DNA of 64,000 bases from Glandiceps talaboti (lineage: Eukaryota > Hemichordata > Enteropneusta > Spengelidae), in assembly GCF_964340395.1 (NCBI RefSeq), contig NC_135568.1, forward strand, positions 16,936,276 through 17,000,275, in the 5' to 3' direction. Below, piece after piece: positions 28,710 to 40,118 of the stretch. Every line of letters starts with the position of its first letter. The stretch's first letter is position 1. The notes beneath the pieces are model-generated. The model had not been told where the DNA came from and did no database searches. It worked only from the letters and a program-made list of their open reading frames with translations. The position numbers were made by a program, and so were the translations under genes.

Positions 28710-29266
28710 AAGCCTGTCAAACACTTATCCATGCTATCTTGTCAGCCAAGCTGGATTACGGAAATGCACTCCTTTATGGTCTCCCTAATAACGCTATTGC
28801 TCTGCTTCAACGTACTCAGAACACTGCTGCCAGAATAGTCACTCGGTCAAAGAAATTCACTCGTATCACACCAACTCTCCGTGACCTACAGTGGTTGCCT
28901 GTCCACTTCAGGATTGAATTTAAGATCCTTCTCCTGACTTACAATGCTCAAAACAATAAAGCCCCAGGATATATCTCAGAATTAATCGAGGAATATAAAC
29001 CACAACGCTCCCTTCGATCAGCTAAAAAAAGCCTGTTAGTCCAGCGTACATTTAACAACAAAACCTATGGTGGTCGCGCCTTTACAATCTGTGCTCCAAA
29101 GCTTTGGAATGACCTACCACAGGATATACGCCAGTCCACAAGCCTGGAAATCTTCAAAAAACGACTGAAACATCACATGTTTATGCGAGTATTCTGTGTA
29201 AATTGAACACCATCTAGCGCCTTTGAACAATTTGACTTTTTGGAATTTGGCGCTATATAATTTTTT

Positions 29267-29303
<37 letters not shown>
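28710..29303 (+). pseudogene. L2/CR1-like LINE 3' end
   Basis: The frame 28739-29206 encodes the RT C-terminus: KLDYGNALLYGLP, LQRTQNTAARIVTRS, LQWLPVHFRIEFKILLL, YGGRAFTICAPKLWNDLP and LKHHMF. The 3' UTR reads GCGCCTTTGAACAATTTG, then TTTGGCGCTATATAA and an (ATG)n tail at 29267-29302, a typical tail for this LINE group. It is 5'-truncated and splits the degenerate CCGAATCG repeat found on both sides. Confidence 0.88.
29267..29302. repeat. (ATG)n tail of the LINE fragment
   Basis: Trinucleotide tract marking the LINE 3' end. The Met-repeat and His-repeat frames across it are artefacts. Confidence 0.9.
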
Positions 29304-29627
29304 CCAGGACCGAATCGGTCTGGTCCCGAATCTTCCAGAAAGCTGTTCGTCATGTTGCACGTCACTGTTCTGTCACTTTCTACCTAAATACTCGTAACTT
29401 CATGTGCTGTGACTGTGATCTGCATGTATTGGAGTGTGTTTTGACTTGATGTGGTAACCTACATCATGTTTCCGGAATTGTAATAGGCCTACACAGTAGT
29501 GTATTATGAATGCAACTCTCACATGCTTGATGTACTTTGGCGAAGGTCAACAACCCGGGGCCACATCTAGCATCTCGGACGCGATATTGACAGTCAGGTT
29601 TGGGACTTTTCTGAATTAAGTGTGTAG
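29304..29627. other. No gene seen
   Basis: Short unassigned stretch. It begins with more CCGAATCG-type repeat and ends at the border of the 2.4 kb dispersed repeat. Confidence 0.5.
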
Positions 29628-31997
29628 TGTGGGGGCATATGGCAGATTTTTGGGTTTCGTGTGAAATTCATGTTAATTTTTGCCAACATATCTCATTGTG
29701 TTCCCCATCATCTGAGCAATTAAAAAATATATGTTGGCAATTTTTATTTCAATATTAAGGGTAATTTTTGCAGCAGTTTCATAAATGATGTAAGATCATG
29801 GTTTTTCTGTATATTGATGGCAAATTAAAATGTGTGAACTGTACGATTGCTTTATATCTGTATAAATGTACTTATGGGCATCCTGTAGACTATAAACTTG
29901 TAGACAGTTGTATAATTTTGCATTTAATCACAAAATGATAAATTCTGGCTTCTTTATTTGCATATCATTTGCATATTATGTATGATGCTTCCAGTTTATT
30001 TGATTTCCTGTATTGTTTGATGTTGGTGATTGCTATTCTTTCAAAAATGTACGCCAACCATGAATTATTTCAGTTACTATGATATGAATACTGTGGTTGG
30101 TTTTTATCTTTTAAAGCACTAGTAAGTCCACACCTTGACTATGCTTCCCCTGTGTCTTCCCCACATATATACGAGTAGGGATATTGCATTTTTGGAAAAA
30201 GTGGTGACTTGAATTATGAGGACAGTTACGCATATTGAAACTGACAACTTTAGAAACTAGATGAATTGGAGCTGATTTGCTTGAAGTGTATACACTTTTC
30301 CATTTACATATTCTCCTTGATCCAGTTATATTTTTCAAAGTATCTACTTCGACAACAAGGGGATATAGATTGAAATGATTTAAAGACAGATCCGGATTGG
30401 ATATACCAAAATATTTTTTCAGTCGACATGTTGTAAACATGTGGAACAGTTTACCAGAAAGGGTTATTGTTATTACTACACCAATTAAATCATTGTAATT
30501 ACTTAGTAATTATTTTAATCCAGATTGGATATACGTAAATATTTTTCCGGTCAATATGTCGTAGACATTTGGAACATTTACCAGAAAGGGTTATTGTGAC
30601 TACATCAATTAATCATTTTATAGTGTGTATTGATAACACCTCAGAACAGTAAGGGGTCTATAAAAGCATCAATGGCTTCCTTCCCCATGTACATTCATGG
30701 GTACATGCATCGTAAAAAAATAAAGGCATTCATTTATTGCATAGAACAACCCTTGCCAAATTATATGTCCTTTTGACCAATTTCGGCGTATTGGTGTGAC
30801 GTGTTATCAAGTGTACATACACACATTAAAAATATTCCTTTTCAGATCTGGCATCTGGTTTTAATACGTATCTACACATGTAGTATTGAATCCTGGACAG
30901 GTACATTCTACACAGGATATAGAGTCCAAGTTTAGGTCTACACAAAATTTGAAATTTTACCTCTCAATATTAGCATACAAGTTACATAAATTGGACCTCT
31001 TGCAAATATTAGATAGAAAAGAAACATCACTCAGTAAAACACCTTTAGAAACCTTCAGAATGTTTTACCCCCACTTTTGACCAATTGAGATACTTTCTGG
31101 AGCAATGGAAAAAGTCAATATGGCAGCTACTTTAGAACGTTTTTGTTATTTGTTCTGTATGCAGTTCTCCCTCTACGTTCTGTAGAAATATCATATTAAA
31201 AAGTAAATGAATCGTTGTTAAAGGCATTTCATGAGTGCTTATTAATTTCCCACTTTGCAATGGTGTCAAAATGAGATAGGCTTAGTCATCAAGTTGGCAT
31301 GTGACTACTTATTCCCAGCAATGAAGGTTATTTGTGTATGAGACGTTTACGTTGAGGATTTGAATGTCAGATTTTCTTTGAGTACTAAAACACGTGGAAT
31401 GATAGCTAACAATGCAATAAAATTTGATTTAAGATACTATTTTCTGGTGGGTTGGGGTTGGGTGGTACATTAGAATCTGTCTCTGCTGTTACTTTCAACC
31501 TTTATTCATGACTGACCAAGAGGAAGTTTGTTGCGTAATCGAATGGAAGAGTGCCTTCACGCTGAATAACTAAACTAAATATGCATATATTCACATTGTT
31601 CCTTTGAAATATTATAAAAGATATTCTTCAGATACTGAATTTATCATCTTTATTTTATACTACACTGTCCCTGATTTTGTTTTATTTTAGAATTTCGATG
31701 AAATAACGTAATCAAATGTAACAGCGGAGAACACGTCTATTCATGTTGTTCCTTTGAATTGACATGTAACGTTACCCAAATAGCTATACTAGTAGAAACG
31801 TAGACAATGCATACGACATAATGGCGCGAGTAGTTTTGAATAAAAACAATTGGGTCTATTCACTTGAATACATAACTTTGTATAGTAACCATTCAATTGA
31901 TGCTATGCTATTTATCAACAATATGTTTATATCAGATGTAAACTGAATGCCTTCAATAAAGGCAAAACTTTAGATTGCTGTTCCTTCACGCCTTGTC
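29628..31997 (+). repeat. 2.4 kb dispersed repeat, full copy B
   Basis: Aligns end to end with 46812-49223: both begin GTG(C/T)GGGGGCATATGGCAG and end TTCCTTCACGCCTTGTC. Within it, 30115-30640 is a decayed LINE RT tail; a second partial copy of the last ~110 bp of that tail follows. A short frame at 30886-31080 (SILAYKLHKLDLLQILDRKE, TPLETF) is also readable at 48178-48420. No terminal inverted repeats were seen, so the class is unclear. Confidence 0.75.
30115..30640 (+). pseudogene. Decayed LINE RT C-terminus in repeat copy B
   Basis: Fragments in shifting frames: [19 protein letters not shown], then [35 protein letters not shown], then a WNSLPERV-like end. Stops and frameshifts break it. 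Copy C (47307-47870) keeps a segment deleted here (GCAGCGTCGTTTCACCAGG). Confidence 0.75.
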
Positions 31998-32819
31998 AGC
32001 ATCGTGTGAGGACTACACGGAAGTTTCCGTGGCTTACAACCCCGTAAATCATGTTTTCACTAAATTTCCAAAGTAAATTTTTCGTATTATGTATTAATCA
32101 ACCCATACAATGCGTATTTATATTGATTAAATGTTATAGCAGGAAATTTGTCAAATTACGGTCAATGCTAATGATTGTAGCTGTATCACAAGTCAGTTGT
32201 GATGCTTGAAACAACATAACATTTTCAGGACTGAAATTGTATTTTACTTTATATTCATTATCTGTGTCAATATTTCGTATATATATCAATCTGACCTTGC
32301 AAGTTCTCAAGTTAATGATTGTGGGTACATACGTACATGTACGTCTGTGTTGAATTTACCGAGGCTGACAAAATAGGTTCATAATACTCGAAACAACAAC
32401 ATTTTGAAGACTATAATTTCAGTTTATATCCACTATGTGTGCCAAACGTAAGGTGATCGAATCACCCTTTGTGTTACTGTGGCCTCCAAAAACACAACGT
32501 TGAACCATTGTCGACTAACGGTACTGCTGAAGTGATCCGCTAGGCTGACATAATATTATAACAAATGTAAACAGCACCTTTGGCTTTGCTAACATGTGAG
32601 TGCTCAGCATATTCCGGAAATCCGAAAAAAGTCGAAGAAAGCAGGCTGGGAGGTACAGATTTACCCCCTCCCATTGCTATATTACGCATTCAGTAAATCG
32701 ACATTTGTTCATACATTCCTTTCATTATGGGACAGTATGAACATATTAGTGTAAAGAAAGAAAGAAATTGCAGTGACCCTTAAACTTGAACACGGACCAT
32801 TTCACGCTCGTACAGCCAT
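31998..32819. other. No gene seen
   Basis: Unassigned intergenic sequence. A short block at 32785-32812 matches 1157-1185. Confidence 0.5.
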
Positions 32820-33910
32820 ATGTTGATCAACTGAGCTAGTACAGCCGTGTGCACAACCCTGCCCTCGGCATGTGAATGTTACAGGGGTGTGCAAGGTTCC
32901 TTGTTTAGACAAACCACCCGCAAACATTTTAATATACAAGATTAACTAACCGGATAAAAACATTTGTCACTCAAGGAGCATGTATGAGCAAATACTTAGC
33001 CTATCGAGTCACGGATAAAAATCATGACAGTCACAAACCATTAGCGGTCCAAGTGCAACAAACCCGCGGGCTTGCCTGGCGAAAACGGGTGTCATAAAAG
33101 TTGTTTGCATCTCTAAAGCTGTTTGAAGCGTTACTTATAATAGCCTAATAAATTGATAACAACTGATATAAGACGGAGATAAGGTTTGCCTCAATTGCAG
33201 TCCATGCAGACGGCCGAATAGAGGTTTTACAGCTGTTTACTTGTGTTATGTAAGAGCCCATCATCACATGTGTAAATATTGGTATTCTTTGATAACAAGT
33301 CCACTTGCTTGGCTAATGGCTTGTCCCAGTAATGATTTTTGCTGCAAGATCAGTCAGATCATTGGTGGTTCAAATAATATTAAAAGAAGTTACTGTGGCT
33401 CATAGACTATAGGCACAGCTTGTTTAACGAATGTTTCGTTTATAGAAATTGTAACACTATTTACACAGAAAAAACACCTATGCATTCATATTTTATTTTC
33501 ATGATAGTTGATGAAACAGTCTTTCAGTTCAAATTTCCAATGAACAGATATGACGAGAAAGAAAATGAAAATAGATACCATTTCCCAATAAAGTGCAGCT
33601 CAATCAAATATCCTTTGTTGATCATTAAATGAGAGACAACCATTTATCGTTGCAAATCTGTAATGGAAGAAGACAAATATATTTCAGATGAGTTTTATGT
33701 CCAAAAACACTACATGGGGACTGGCATTTACAACCCACCAACCACGTGTTGCCATCTAAAAAAAATGTGATATAATGTTCGACAAAAGTTCTGTCACCTA
33801 TTTTTAGGTTTGTAGATATTCAGTACTTAATGCATGTTTCACATTTTCGGATTCTCATACTATATTCAGGAACTACTTGAAAGAGTGTGTAGTTGGAAAT
33901 AAACAAGATG
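32820..33910. repeat. Dispersed repeat, copy 2
   Basis: Aligns with 2010-2880 in the same orientation, with an insertion here around 32950-33340. Shared blocks include GTGTGCACAACCCTG, GCAAGATCAGTCAGATCATT and GATATGACGAGAAAGAAAAT-type sequence. It has no coding evidence. Confidence 0.6.
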
Positions 33911-34170
33911 AGAAGTGGAGATAAGAGAAGAGAGGAGAGTAGAGGAGGGGAAGGAAGGGAAGGGAAGGGGAGAGAAGGGAATTGTGGGATGGGAGAGAAG
34001 AAGGGAGGGAGACGAGTCGACAGGACAATAGGGAGGAATGTAGAGAGAATAGAGTAGAGGAACAAAAGAAAATAAATATTAAATACAAGAGGAGAGTGAA
34101 GCAGAGAAGGCGAGATAATGTAAGATGAAGAGAGACGGAGAAAATAAAGAGGAACGCTAGGGGAGAGGAA
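33911..34170. repeat. Purine-rich low-complexity tract
   Basis: About 260 bp of GGGAAGGGAGAGAAG-like sequence on the plus strand. Minus-strand Ser/Leu/Pro-rich frames across it are compositional. It lies downstream of the WSC-like gene. Confidence 0.85.
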
Positions 34171-34280
34171 AATCTAGAGAGAGACACACAGAAAGGGATG
34201 GGAAAGAAAAATATTTATGCTCGCCCATTATTATTAATATGACAATTAATGTATTAAAGTAGTGTATTGTACGTTACTTA

Positions 34281-34572
34281 CTAGATCAATTTATAAACCT
34301 CGTTTCCCCATCCACCACCTTCACCGTCAGTTTTACAGGTGTTGTAGTGACCATACTTGTCAAAGGTGTTTTCAGCATCAGCACTTGATGCGCACCAGCC
34401 GCCATCTTGAACAGCGAAATAGTCATAGCCGAGGTCATTGGCCACTTGTGCACATTTCTCAATGGGGTTAGCACGTGACGAGTATGCACCATTTAATCTT
34501 GGGTCTGTACCTTCCAATGTCGCTATGGCTCTGTTTGATGTGTCTTTGTAGCAGCCGATGGACTTGTATTGA
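34281..34572 (-). CDS. WSC-like gene, last exon (domain 2)
   Basis: Acceptor CCACAG before 34572; the first base completes an Arg codon. Encodes QYKSIGCYKDTSNRAIATLE, EKCAQVANDLGYDYFAVQDG, GWCASSADAE, then DGEGGGWGNEVYKLI and stop at 34283-34281. It is a complete domain in one exon. Confidence 0.82.
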
Positions 34573-36985
34573 CTGTGGGTGGACAATAATTAGTATGAGC
34601 AATTAAGCAGTTTAATATCATTTGAAAATGTCAACAATTAAAGATGGGTGATGTAAAATATAAGTTACATCTACTAATCAATATAATGAATACATTTTAC
34701 AAATACAGTCGTTCTTACCGTTTGCAATTTATTCTGTAAACATTATTCGCCCATGGACCACCCTCCCCATCATCTCCACATGCACTCGAAGTCCCATACT
34801 TGTCATAGGTTCTACATGCGATGGGACTAGATGCACACCATCCGCCATTTTGGACAGCAAAGCAATCGAATCCCCTGTCAGTTGCTACGGCAGCACACTT
34901 CTCTAGAGCATTTTGACGGGTCTTGTAGCTTGATCCGTCGAGTCTTGCATCAGAACCTTCCATTGTCGGGATAGCACGACTGCCAGGAAGTATCTTAAAA
35001 ACAACCAATTGAGCTGTATTCTGAATATGCAAATAGGTATTATAATTAGAGGCTAACAAAATTGAATGTAATAAGGCGTAATCAAAAAGTTGTTTGGTTC
35101 TGGTTACCCGATCCCACCTAGTTTTTCACGCTGACCCTAAATTTTGTTTTACATATTCGAGAAAAAAAATAAAATCGCGAAATCTCGCAAGAAATAGTGG
35201 ACGCGGAAACTGACATCAACTTAAAAAGACAATATAAATCTGTTTCTTCCAATCTGTAATGGTTGTACATCGTATGAGATGAAACCAATAACATAGAGAT
35301 CATATGGAAAACAGCGGAAAACATAACTACCTGAACTAGACACTCACAAATCATGTCAAATGAAATAAAAAATATACCTACACACCTCACCTATTCTAAA
35401 ATTGAGTGTAATTCGAACGACACAATTTTTGTTACGCCTAAATAGTATGTATGCAGTGAAGGTATATAAGTATGATAGATACAATGTTGTCAAATATTTC
35501 CAAATAATTTGGGCAATTTCACCCCTTTTCCTACATTGTGATGTGGTCAAATTACAGATTGCTCGAAGGCTACATAATACATGAATAGTATGTCATCCAT
35601 GTTATACATGAGTGTAAGATTTAATGACCATGTAACTAACATTTCTTTCCATTGTTTTCAGTAACACCTAATATTCACTTGGAATGAAACTATGAAAGTT
35701 ATGAACAGACTTACTGACAACAGCTGATTGGGCAAGACTTAGGGATACGCCAAATACGACGAACAAGACAGCAATCTTCATTGTTGCTATTCAGGTGATT
35801 ATTGGCTGAAATTATCTGGCTCTATCGAACAGAGAAAACAAATTATTTTAGTGACGAAAACCAAGAGCACATAAGTTTAAATTAATCCATATTCTAACAG
35901 TATACATTGTGCCATTTGAGTCTACATCTGTTTTAGACGAAAGAGAACAACCGCCATCCTCCGGCAAATTTTTTCACATTAGTTCTTCTGTGTAGACACA
36001 CTGTTTGTATACCAAATTTTGCAAACAACTTTAGTAAGCGAGGTCTCATATACTCGATTGCCTTTGGTGAAATTGTATTCTTCTTGTATAAGGAGTTATC
36101 CGTAAATCGCTAGTGTTTTGTACGATTGAAGCAAAGACTATTAGGGGAATGGACGGGACAGTGCCAGTGTAACTTCGTATGAATGATGTGTTGAAAACAG
36201 ACTTACTAGTATATTGAATATACACTTTTTTCAAGGTAAACCAAACTACTGTAACAATTCGAACGACTACAGACAGTGCGACGAAATTTAAATGAAGTTA
36301 ATATTATTCCAAAAAATAATTACAGAAACTACAGTAACAACGCATGATGCACACACTGGTCTTCTCCATCGTTTTATACAAAGCTGAAGCTTGGACACTG
36401 AAAGTGAAGTCACAAAAGCGCATTGAATCGTTCAAATTATGGGCCTCTTGAGTCTTGACGGATGCTCAATATCCACTGGTCAGCTAGATGAATGAACGAA
36501 AGCGTCCTCGATGATATAGAACGACCACCCAGCCTTCTAAATATGGTACGTAAAGCGCAGCTGACATATTTCGGGCATATCGCCAGAAGCTAGAGATGTG
36601 GAGAATTTGGAAAAAAATAGTGTTGTTTGGAAACTTTAAGACGGAAGGTGCTCGCGGAAGAGAAACGCCACCAACCAAACGGGTCGACAACATCAAAGGC
36701 CTGACCAATATGAGCCTTGACGATGTACCAAGTGGCGCAAATTCGTGCAACATGGAAGGAGGTACGTGGTCACGAGTCACAAGCAGCCAAATCGGTTTAG
36801 TAAACGATGACGACGACGACGACGACGACGACAGTTCATTTGAAATAGCAAAATAGGCTGGGGTTCCACTCAATTAAATCACCCATGAAGAACGATCAAC
36901 GGTGGTATTGTATTAGAAAAACGTTCATAATTTAACTTACCTGATAATGTTCTCAGAAGTGACGTGCAGGACTGGAGAGGTAATG
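34281..36985 (-). CDS. Secreted two-domain cysteine-containing protein, WSC/PAN-like
   Basis: Minus-strand model: 5' UTR exon ~36985-36941 (donor GTAAGT), exon 35805-35715 with ATG at 35781, exon 35013-34719, exon 34572-34281 with TAG stop. Phases agree (1, then 2), giving 217 residues. Residues 1-18 form a signal peptide (MKIAVLFVVFGVSLSLAQS). Two tandem ~95-residue domains follow with the pattern RAI.T.EG.D.RL.G, EKCA.VA...G.D.FAVQ.GGWCAS, YGT/HS.AC/TC, DGEGG.W.N.VY. Domain 2 starts IGCYKDTS; domain 1 has VFKILPGS there and lacks that Cys. The pattern recalls WSC/PAN-type extracellular carbohydrate- or protein-binding modules. A lectin-like or matrix role is inference. Confidence 0.75.
34719..35013 (-). 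CDS. WSC-like gene, third exon (domain 1)
   Basis: Acceptor TACAG before 35013, donor GTAAGA at 34718. Encodes QLVVFKILPGSRAIPTMEGS, EKCAAVATDRGFDCFAVQNG, GWCASSPIACRTYDKYG, DGEGGPWANNVYRINCKR. It is clearly paralogous to domain 2, with an extra Cys in GFDCF and CRTY. Confidence 0.82.
35090..35400 (-). repeat. ~300-bp dispersed repeat (inverse of 53570-53850)
   Basis: The reverse complement aligns to 53570-53850, sharing TAGTTCAGGTAGTTA, TTGATGTCA-TTTC and CTATTTCT-G-GA blocks and a terminal GGGTTACC/GGTAACC region. It lies in an intron of the WSC-like gene and has no recognised coding. Confidence 0.65.
35715..35805 (-). CDS. WSC-like gene, second exon with start codon and signal peptide
   Basis: Acceptor TTTCAG at 35811-35806, 24 nt of leader, ATG at 35781 and donor GTAAGT at 35714. 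The 22 codons plus one base encode a hydrophobic signal peptide ending near AQS-AVV. Confidence 0.75.
36340..36835 (+). pseudogene. RTE-like LINE 3' end
   Basis: Broken frames recall the RTE-clade RT tail: LYKAEAWTLKVKSQKRIESF, then ERPPSLLNMVRKAQLTYFGHIAR, GRETPPTKRVDNIKG, WSRVTSSQIGLVNDDDD. It ends in a GAC microsatellite at 36808-36832, as RTE tails often do. It is interrupted by stops, oriented opposite to the WSC-like gene, and sits in its first intron. Confidence 0.75.
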
Positions 36986-37016
36986 ATAACTTAGCTGTGA
37001 GTACCGGTGCTTTATA
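36941..37016 (-). promoter_or_regulatory. TATA-box promoter and untranslated first exon of WSC-like gene
   Basis: TATAAA at 37016-37011 on the minus strand; a start site would fall near 36985. The sequence downstream ends with ATTATCAG and a consensus donor GTAAGTT at 36940. Distance, donor strength and a phase-free 5' UTR acceptor at 35806 make this a plausible first exon; no transcript evidence is available. Confidence 0.5.
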
Positions 37017-37019
37017 TCA

Positions 37020-39220
37020 CTCTGAAGCACCCTTACATTTTGAATGTTGACCTGAGAATAGTATTCATTTCAAAATGTTCTGAAAATATACACGACTCAT
37101 CCGGTCATCAAATGTCATCAACTGTATTACGAATATCAATATCAAACAACACAGTCCTTAGACAGAAAGTACAGATTATTTGAAGATTGAATTATACAAA
37201 ACAACAAAACTATAAGTAATTTGGTCAATCATTCTTAACTTTATGTCACTTTGACTTTGACTTCCACTGCACTGATTGTATTTTCAAAATTTTCATCGTG
37301 CACAATGGCATCAAACTCCGAACTGAACATAGATATTGAGACTTGTGATAACTTTTGCATTCGCAAATCCCATTCCAACAGCATATCGAAGTTTCAAAAC
37401 GTCTGAACATTTTCGATCTGAAGCCTTCCTCATATATATTCGCAATAATGTGTATTTTCAATGAGCTGTACTTCGTCTTTCTTCATCTCTCAGCCTATCA
37501 ATGCCATCTAGAAATAGCTGCACATTTTCAGCCATAATCAACGTATGTCGGAACTGAAATAACTATAACATGGGAGAAAGCGATGCTTTTGTGTCGGGGG
37601 AATATAACATAATTTGTTGTCCATGGCAAACATTGTGTACACATCTTTTTTTTTCTTTTTCTTTTTTTTTTTAGAAAGAATACACATTTAAGAGCTAGCA
37701 ATGAAACAAAAATTAATATATTACAATTACAGTGGAAAACAAGGTTTCAAAACGTCTGAACATTTTCATTCTGAAGCCTTCCTCATTATATTCGCAATAA
37801 TGTGTATTTTCAACCAGGAATGTACATTTAGTCCAACTCATCACCTTTAATCACGTAACTGTTTGTGTTTTGGAATGCCTGAATTGTTCAATTTCATAGA
37901 CAACCTTAGATAGATCATTAGTTGCAGTATGTTTACACATCATCAGGTAACCAATTAAAGTCAAGTTTAAAAAAACAGCACTGTTAAAGTTTTGAGGGTT
38001 TTACTGTGCGCGTAGTTTGCTGGCCCACTTCAGGCCATTCTTTCCTTTCAAGCAGTAGCAGGGGCACAGGCTTGGCGGCCATTTAGTATGGCCTTATTCT
38101 TATCAGCAAAGTCCTAGTACTCAGTAAAACGGGCGCCTTTGCCTTTGCCGCCAACCCTGTGTTTCTCAGTCTTTTTGTTGTTGTTTGTAGTTGGCAATTG
38201 AGAAATAATGCTGATATGTATGAGTCTGCGATTTTTGTTGTTACTCTATCAAATAATACAATCCTTCGACAGAATGTAGGCACTATTTGAAGTGTGAATT
38301 GTAGAAATCAACAAAAATACAAGTAATTAAGGAATAATGCTGATAATCTTATGGCTGTGATGTATCTTGTATCACATCTTCTTAAAACTAGACAGCTATT
38401 TCCTTGGAAAGAAAAGAGTCTTTGCAATGCCATGTTTTCGTAAAATGAATGATTTTGATCGCATTATTATGATTTCAATAAAATGTATTTGCCACAACAA
38501 ACACCACATCTGTGTGATTGTGGTATGCTGAGTTTCAACAAATGTAAATATCAGTTCAACACATTATGTGGATTCTTTGCCCAATTAGACATAACACATG
38601 AAAGCGATAAAATATAAGCAAAAACTTACTTTATCATTGCATTTATGAGTTGATGACAACCGTTAATAACATAAATTTTGTAAAGTACAATAGCTGTTTC
38701 CATGGAAACATAAAAAAGGCTTGTGGATGCAATGCTTTTCTACAATGTATACTTTTGAAAACAATTATTAGAATAATTTAAAAAATATGTTTTGTCTAAA
38801 AAATCATCATAGCTATGTTTTTTCTTTATGCTGGGGTCACGATATCAGCCATTTCATGAGCATATGTTCCCATGGTAACCAAAATCACTAATTTATATGA
38901 AATGTTGCTAATTTGATATAGCAAATGAACAAATACCAGATTTCAACTGAATGACTACAGAAAAGGCAAAACAATAGATGGTTGGATTTACACATACTGT
39001 TAGAATGCCAAAATCTAAACTATATGTAGATTATACATATTGTACTATATTGTGGTTTTTATTATATTAAACACGTTAAGTTAATGTTCAAGTACCCTTG
39101 GATTTTAATGTTGATGCAAAACTATTATTCTTTTGACAATGATCTAAAAATACGTGACACATCACGATTAATGTCCTCACCAGTATTTAGCAATATCAAG
39201 CAACACGAGCCTTTGCACAC
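37020..39220. other. No gene seen; short local duplications
   Basis: GTTTCAAAACGTCTGAACAT and the following ~50 bp occur at 37391-37460 and again at 37744-37820. A second pair is near 37160-37225 and 38268-38330. Otherwise AT-rich intergenic sequence; the frames are short and unassigned. Confidence 0.5.
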
Positions 39221-39227
39221 ATCATTC

Positions 39228-39661
39228 AACCGTCCATCCATCCATCCATCCATCCATCAATGCGCGCGCACCCGCCCATGCGCGCACACACGTACGTACA
39301 TACATATATACATACATACATACATACATACATGTGTATGAAGTTCTTCCTAGGAAGAATATGACACCATCGAATTATTAGCCGGGGTACATGATAAATG
39401 CCATATGGGCAATACACGCCTCCTACGTCGGCGTGTATTTACCTGGACGGCATTTATTACTTGTATACATACATACATACACACACACATACATACATAC
39501 ATACATACATACATACATACATACATACATACATACATACATACATACATACATACATGTGTATGAAGTCCTTCCTGGGAAGAATATGACACCATTGAAT
39601 TATTAGCCGGGGTACATGATAAATGCCATACGGGCATTTATTACTTACTGGATGACATTTA

Positions 39662-39692
<31 letters not shown>

Positions 39693-39725
39693 CATACATA
39701 CATACATACATACATACATACATAC
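39228..39725. repeat. Microsatellite cluster with a duplicated ~100-bp insert
   Basis: CATC, CATA and CACA tracts alternate with a unit GTGTATGAAGT-CTTCCT-GGAAGAATATGACACCAT then CCGGGGTACATGATAAATG, seen at 39332-39410 and 39558-39640. Unit plus flanking microsatellite was duplicated locally. Tyr-Ile-His-Thr and Met-Tyr-Val-Cys frames are artefacts. Confidence 0.85.
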
Positions 39726-39794
39726 AGAAAAACTTACTAGGGTACAACTCCTTTTTGACTGGCTTGTTTGTTTGTGTAAGTGTTTATGTGTATG

Positions 39795-39863
39795 TATGTA
39801 TATATGTATGTAGTATGTATGGATGTATGTATGTATGTATGTATGTATGTATGTATGTATGTA

Positions 39864-39910
<47 letters not shown>

Positions 39911-40118
39911 ATGTATGTATGTATGTATGTATGTATGTATGTATGTATGTATGTATGTCTGTCTGTCTGTCTGTCTGTCTTTATGTATGTATGTATGTAT
40001 GTATGTATGTATGTATGTATGTATGTATGTATGTATGTATGTATGTCTGTCTGTCTGTCTTTATGTATGTATGCATGTATGTATGTATGTATGTATGTAT
40101 GTATGTATGTATGCATGC
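39795..40118. repeat. Alternating (TGTA)n/(TGTC)n microsatellite
   Basis: Blocks of TATG repeats switch sharply to CTGT repeats and back at least three times (near 39866, 39908, 39958, 39980, 40046, 40063). Long frames on both strands arise from the 4-bp period and are not genes. Confidence 0.95.

Noticed and set aside
33820-34187. Ser/Leu/Pro-rich minus-strand frames
   Set aside because: Compositional; they overlie a purine-rich tract.
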